Shown in pieces: positions 63,021 through 64,000 of a DNA stretch of 64,000 bases. Numbering within the stretch: the first letter of the stretch is position 1; each line of letters opens with the position of its first letter. The notes under the pieces were generated by a model. That model saw only the letters and a list, made by a program, of their open reading frames with translations, ran no database searches and was not told the DNA's origin. Origin of the DNA: Kitasatospora sp. MAA19 (GTDB lineage Bacteria > Actinomycetota > Actinomycetes > Streptomycetales > Streptomycetaceae); assembly GCF_029894125.1 (NCBI RefSeq), contig NZ_JARXYZ010000007.1, positions 124,001 through 188,000 on the forward strand, in the 5' to 3' direction. The position numbers were made by a program, and so were the translations under genes.

Positions 63021-63842
63021 TCAGGACCGTGCGGCCTTGCGGCCCCGGCCGACGGCGGACATCAGCAGCAGGACGACCCAGACGATCAGCAGGCTGAGCA
63101 TCGAGACGGCGACGGACATCTGGCCGTCGCTCTTGCCGTTGGAGTTGATCCACACCGAGAAGGGGGCGAAACCGAGGATGGAGGCGGTGGTGAACTCGCC
63201 GAGCACCAGGGCGACGGTGAGCACCGCCGCGTTCAGCAGCGCGCTGCGCAGGTTCGGCAGGACGACGGTGAACACCGCGCGCAGCCAGCCGGCGCCGCAG
63301 TTGCGGGCGGCCTCGACCAGGGTGGCGACGTCCACGCCGCGCAGCCCCGCGTCCAGCGCGCGGTAGGCGAACGGCAGCGCCATCAGCACGTAGGCGACGA
63401 CCAGGACGATCGGGAACGTCGGGTCCTGGATGGCCACGATGGTCTGGAACAGCGGGGTGTCCTGCAGGTAGTCCGGGCCCCAGCGCAGCACACCGATGAT
63501 GCCGGTGGTGAGCGCGACCACCGGGACGACCAGCGGCATCGAGCACATCACCTCGATCACCGGGCGTAGCCTGGGCGCACCGAGCCGGGCGGCGAGCATC
63601 GCCGGGACCAGCAGGAGCAGCAGCACCGCCACGGTGACGCCGGCCAGCTCCAGGCTCAGCACCAGGCTGTCCGTGAAGCCGGGCGCGTTCAGCAGGTCGG
63701 TGTAGGCGCGGAAGGTGGTGCCGCCCTTGTTGTCGTCGATGCTGAAGTACACCGACGAGGCCAGCGGCACCGCGAAGTAGACGCCGCAGAGCAGCAGGAC
63801 GAGGCCGCGGCCGAGACGGATGCGGTTGATCAGGCGAGCCAC
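63021..63842 (-). CDS. ABC transporter permease 2 (PhnV-like)
   Basis: 273 residues, six helices in the PotC/PhnV pattern: LVLLLCGVYFAVPLASSVYF, the conserved cytoplasmic loop FAYRALDAGLRGVDVATLVE then AARNCGAGWLRAVFTVVLPN near residue 185 (E-A-A-x3-G motif), and a last helix LIVWVVLLLMSAVG. GTG 63842 overlaps the end of the upstream permease gene by 13 bases. It works with the ATPase at 61907. Confidence 0.87.
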   Translation of the reverse strand: MARLINRIRLGRGLVLLLCGVYFAVPLASSVYFSIDDNKGGTTFRAYTDLLNAPGFTDSLVLSLELAGVTVAVLLLLLVPAMLAARLGAPRLRPVIEVMCSMPLVVPVVALTTGIIGVLRWGPDYLQDTPLFQTIVAIQDPTFPIVLVVAYVLMALPFAYRALDAGLRGVDVATLVEAARNCGAGWLRAVFTVVLPNLRSALLNAAVLTVALVLGEFTTASILGFAPFSVWINSNGKSDGQMSVAVSMLSLLIVWVVLLLMSAVGRGRKAARS

Positions 63843-64000
63843 TTGGCACTCCGGCGCTGAAGGGGCAGGTACACGGCCATCACCAGGCAGGCGACCACGA
63901 TCATGTCGAGGCCGAGGGCGAGGGCGAGGTTGCCCTGGCCGACCAGGACGTTGCCGGACAGTGCGTCGCCGATCTGCATCGAGATCAGCGGCACCGAACT
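63830..64000 (-). CDS. ABC transporter permease 1 (PhnU-like), C-terminal end only
   Basis: 57 codons before the window edge: PLISMQIGDALSGNVLVGQG, then NLALALGLDMIVVACLVMAV, and YLPLQRRSAKWLA then stop at 63830. A final helix with a short basic tail is typical of the PotB/PhnU permease. The 13-base overlap with the next permease shows a tight operon. The rest of the gene, and any binding protein, lie beyond the window. Confidence 0.8.
   Translation of the reverse strand, partial: SSVPLISMQIGDALSGNVLVGQGNLALALGLDMIVVACLVMAVYLPLQRRSAKWLA

Overview
The window is about 72% GC actinobacterial chromosome. SsgA-like and TerD-type genes, LAxTG sortase substrates, GTG and TTG starts with four-base GTGA/ATGA overlaps, and the order tkt/tal - ctaB - ctaA - ABC exporter - sufRBDCSUT all point to Streptomycetaceae (Streptomyces or Kitasatospora; I cannot separate them from this window). 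No rRNA, tRNA, CRISPR array, transposase or integrase was seen.

1-13.8 kb: central carbon metabolism (tal, tkt) diverges from heme O synthase (ctaB). Heme A synthase (ctaA) lies 5.5 kb further on. Between them sits a block of about 4 kb (5.93-10.03 kb) that looks acquired and partly decayed: a second MurG-like glycosyltransferase, a frameshifted low-molecular-weight phosphatase, relics of two sugar-modifying enzymes, an anti-sigma-like ATPase, a GntR/HutC regulator with three visible palindromic operators, and a Nudix hydrolase. Two LAxTG-anchored surface proteins follow ctaA. 13.8-22.6 kb: an ABC exporter, then the SUF iron-sulfur operon with a textbook SufR operator (CAAC-N6-GTTG) at the sufR start. 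The SUF terminator hairpin recurs 2.16 kb downstream, so the two copies flank a small block (winged-helix protein, Nudix protein, XRE regulator) that looks inserted.

24.8-50.8 kb: mostly ordinary chromosome. It holds two Uma2-type genes, an MFS transporter, a PhoX-like phosphatase with a candidate PHO box, and proline catabolism (PucR regulator, pruA, proline dehydrogenase) interrupted by a PadR/FAD-monooxygenase pair. It also holds an internally deleted RraA-like gene, a GNAT acetyltransferase, a GDSL esterase, a double TerD-domain protein, an SsgA-like protein overlapping a GAF regulator, and a BlaI/BlaR-type pair with two operators facing a DedA-PAP2 membrane gene pair.

51.0-64.0 kb: a 2-aminoethylphosphonate-type locus (FAD oxidoreductase, phosphonatase-like hydrolase, ABC transporter, HAD and SMR genes). 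Its two halves are separated by an island of about 7.8 kb that is transcribed entirely leftward. The island carries two WXG100-like proteins, an LXG-like protein, DUF3592-like membrane proteins and a polymorphic toxin of type VII secretion type. The toxin gene is followed by an array of three related immunity genes, and the middle one is fused in frame to a second, truncated copy of the toxin tip. This toxin/immunity array is the most interesting structure in the window.

Functions were assigned by reading motifs and recalling families; no database search was run.
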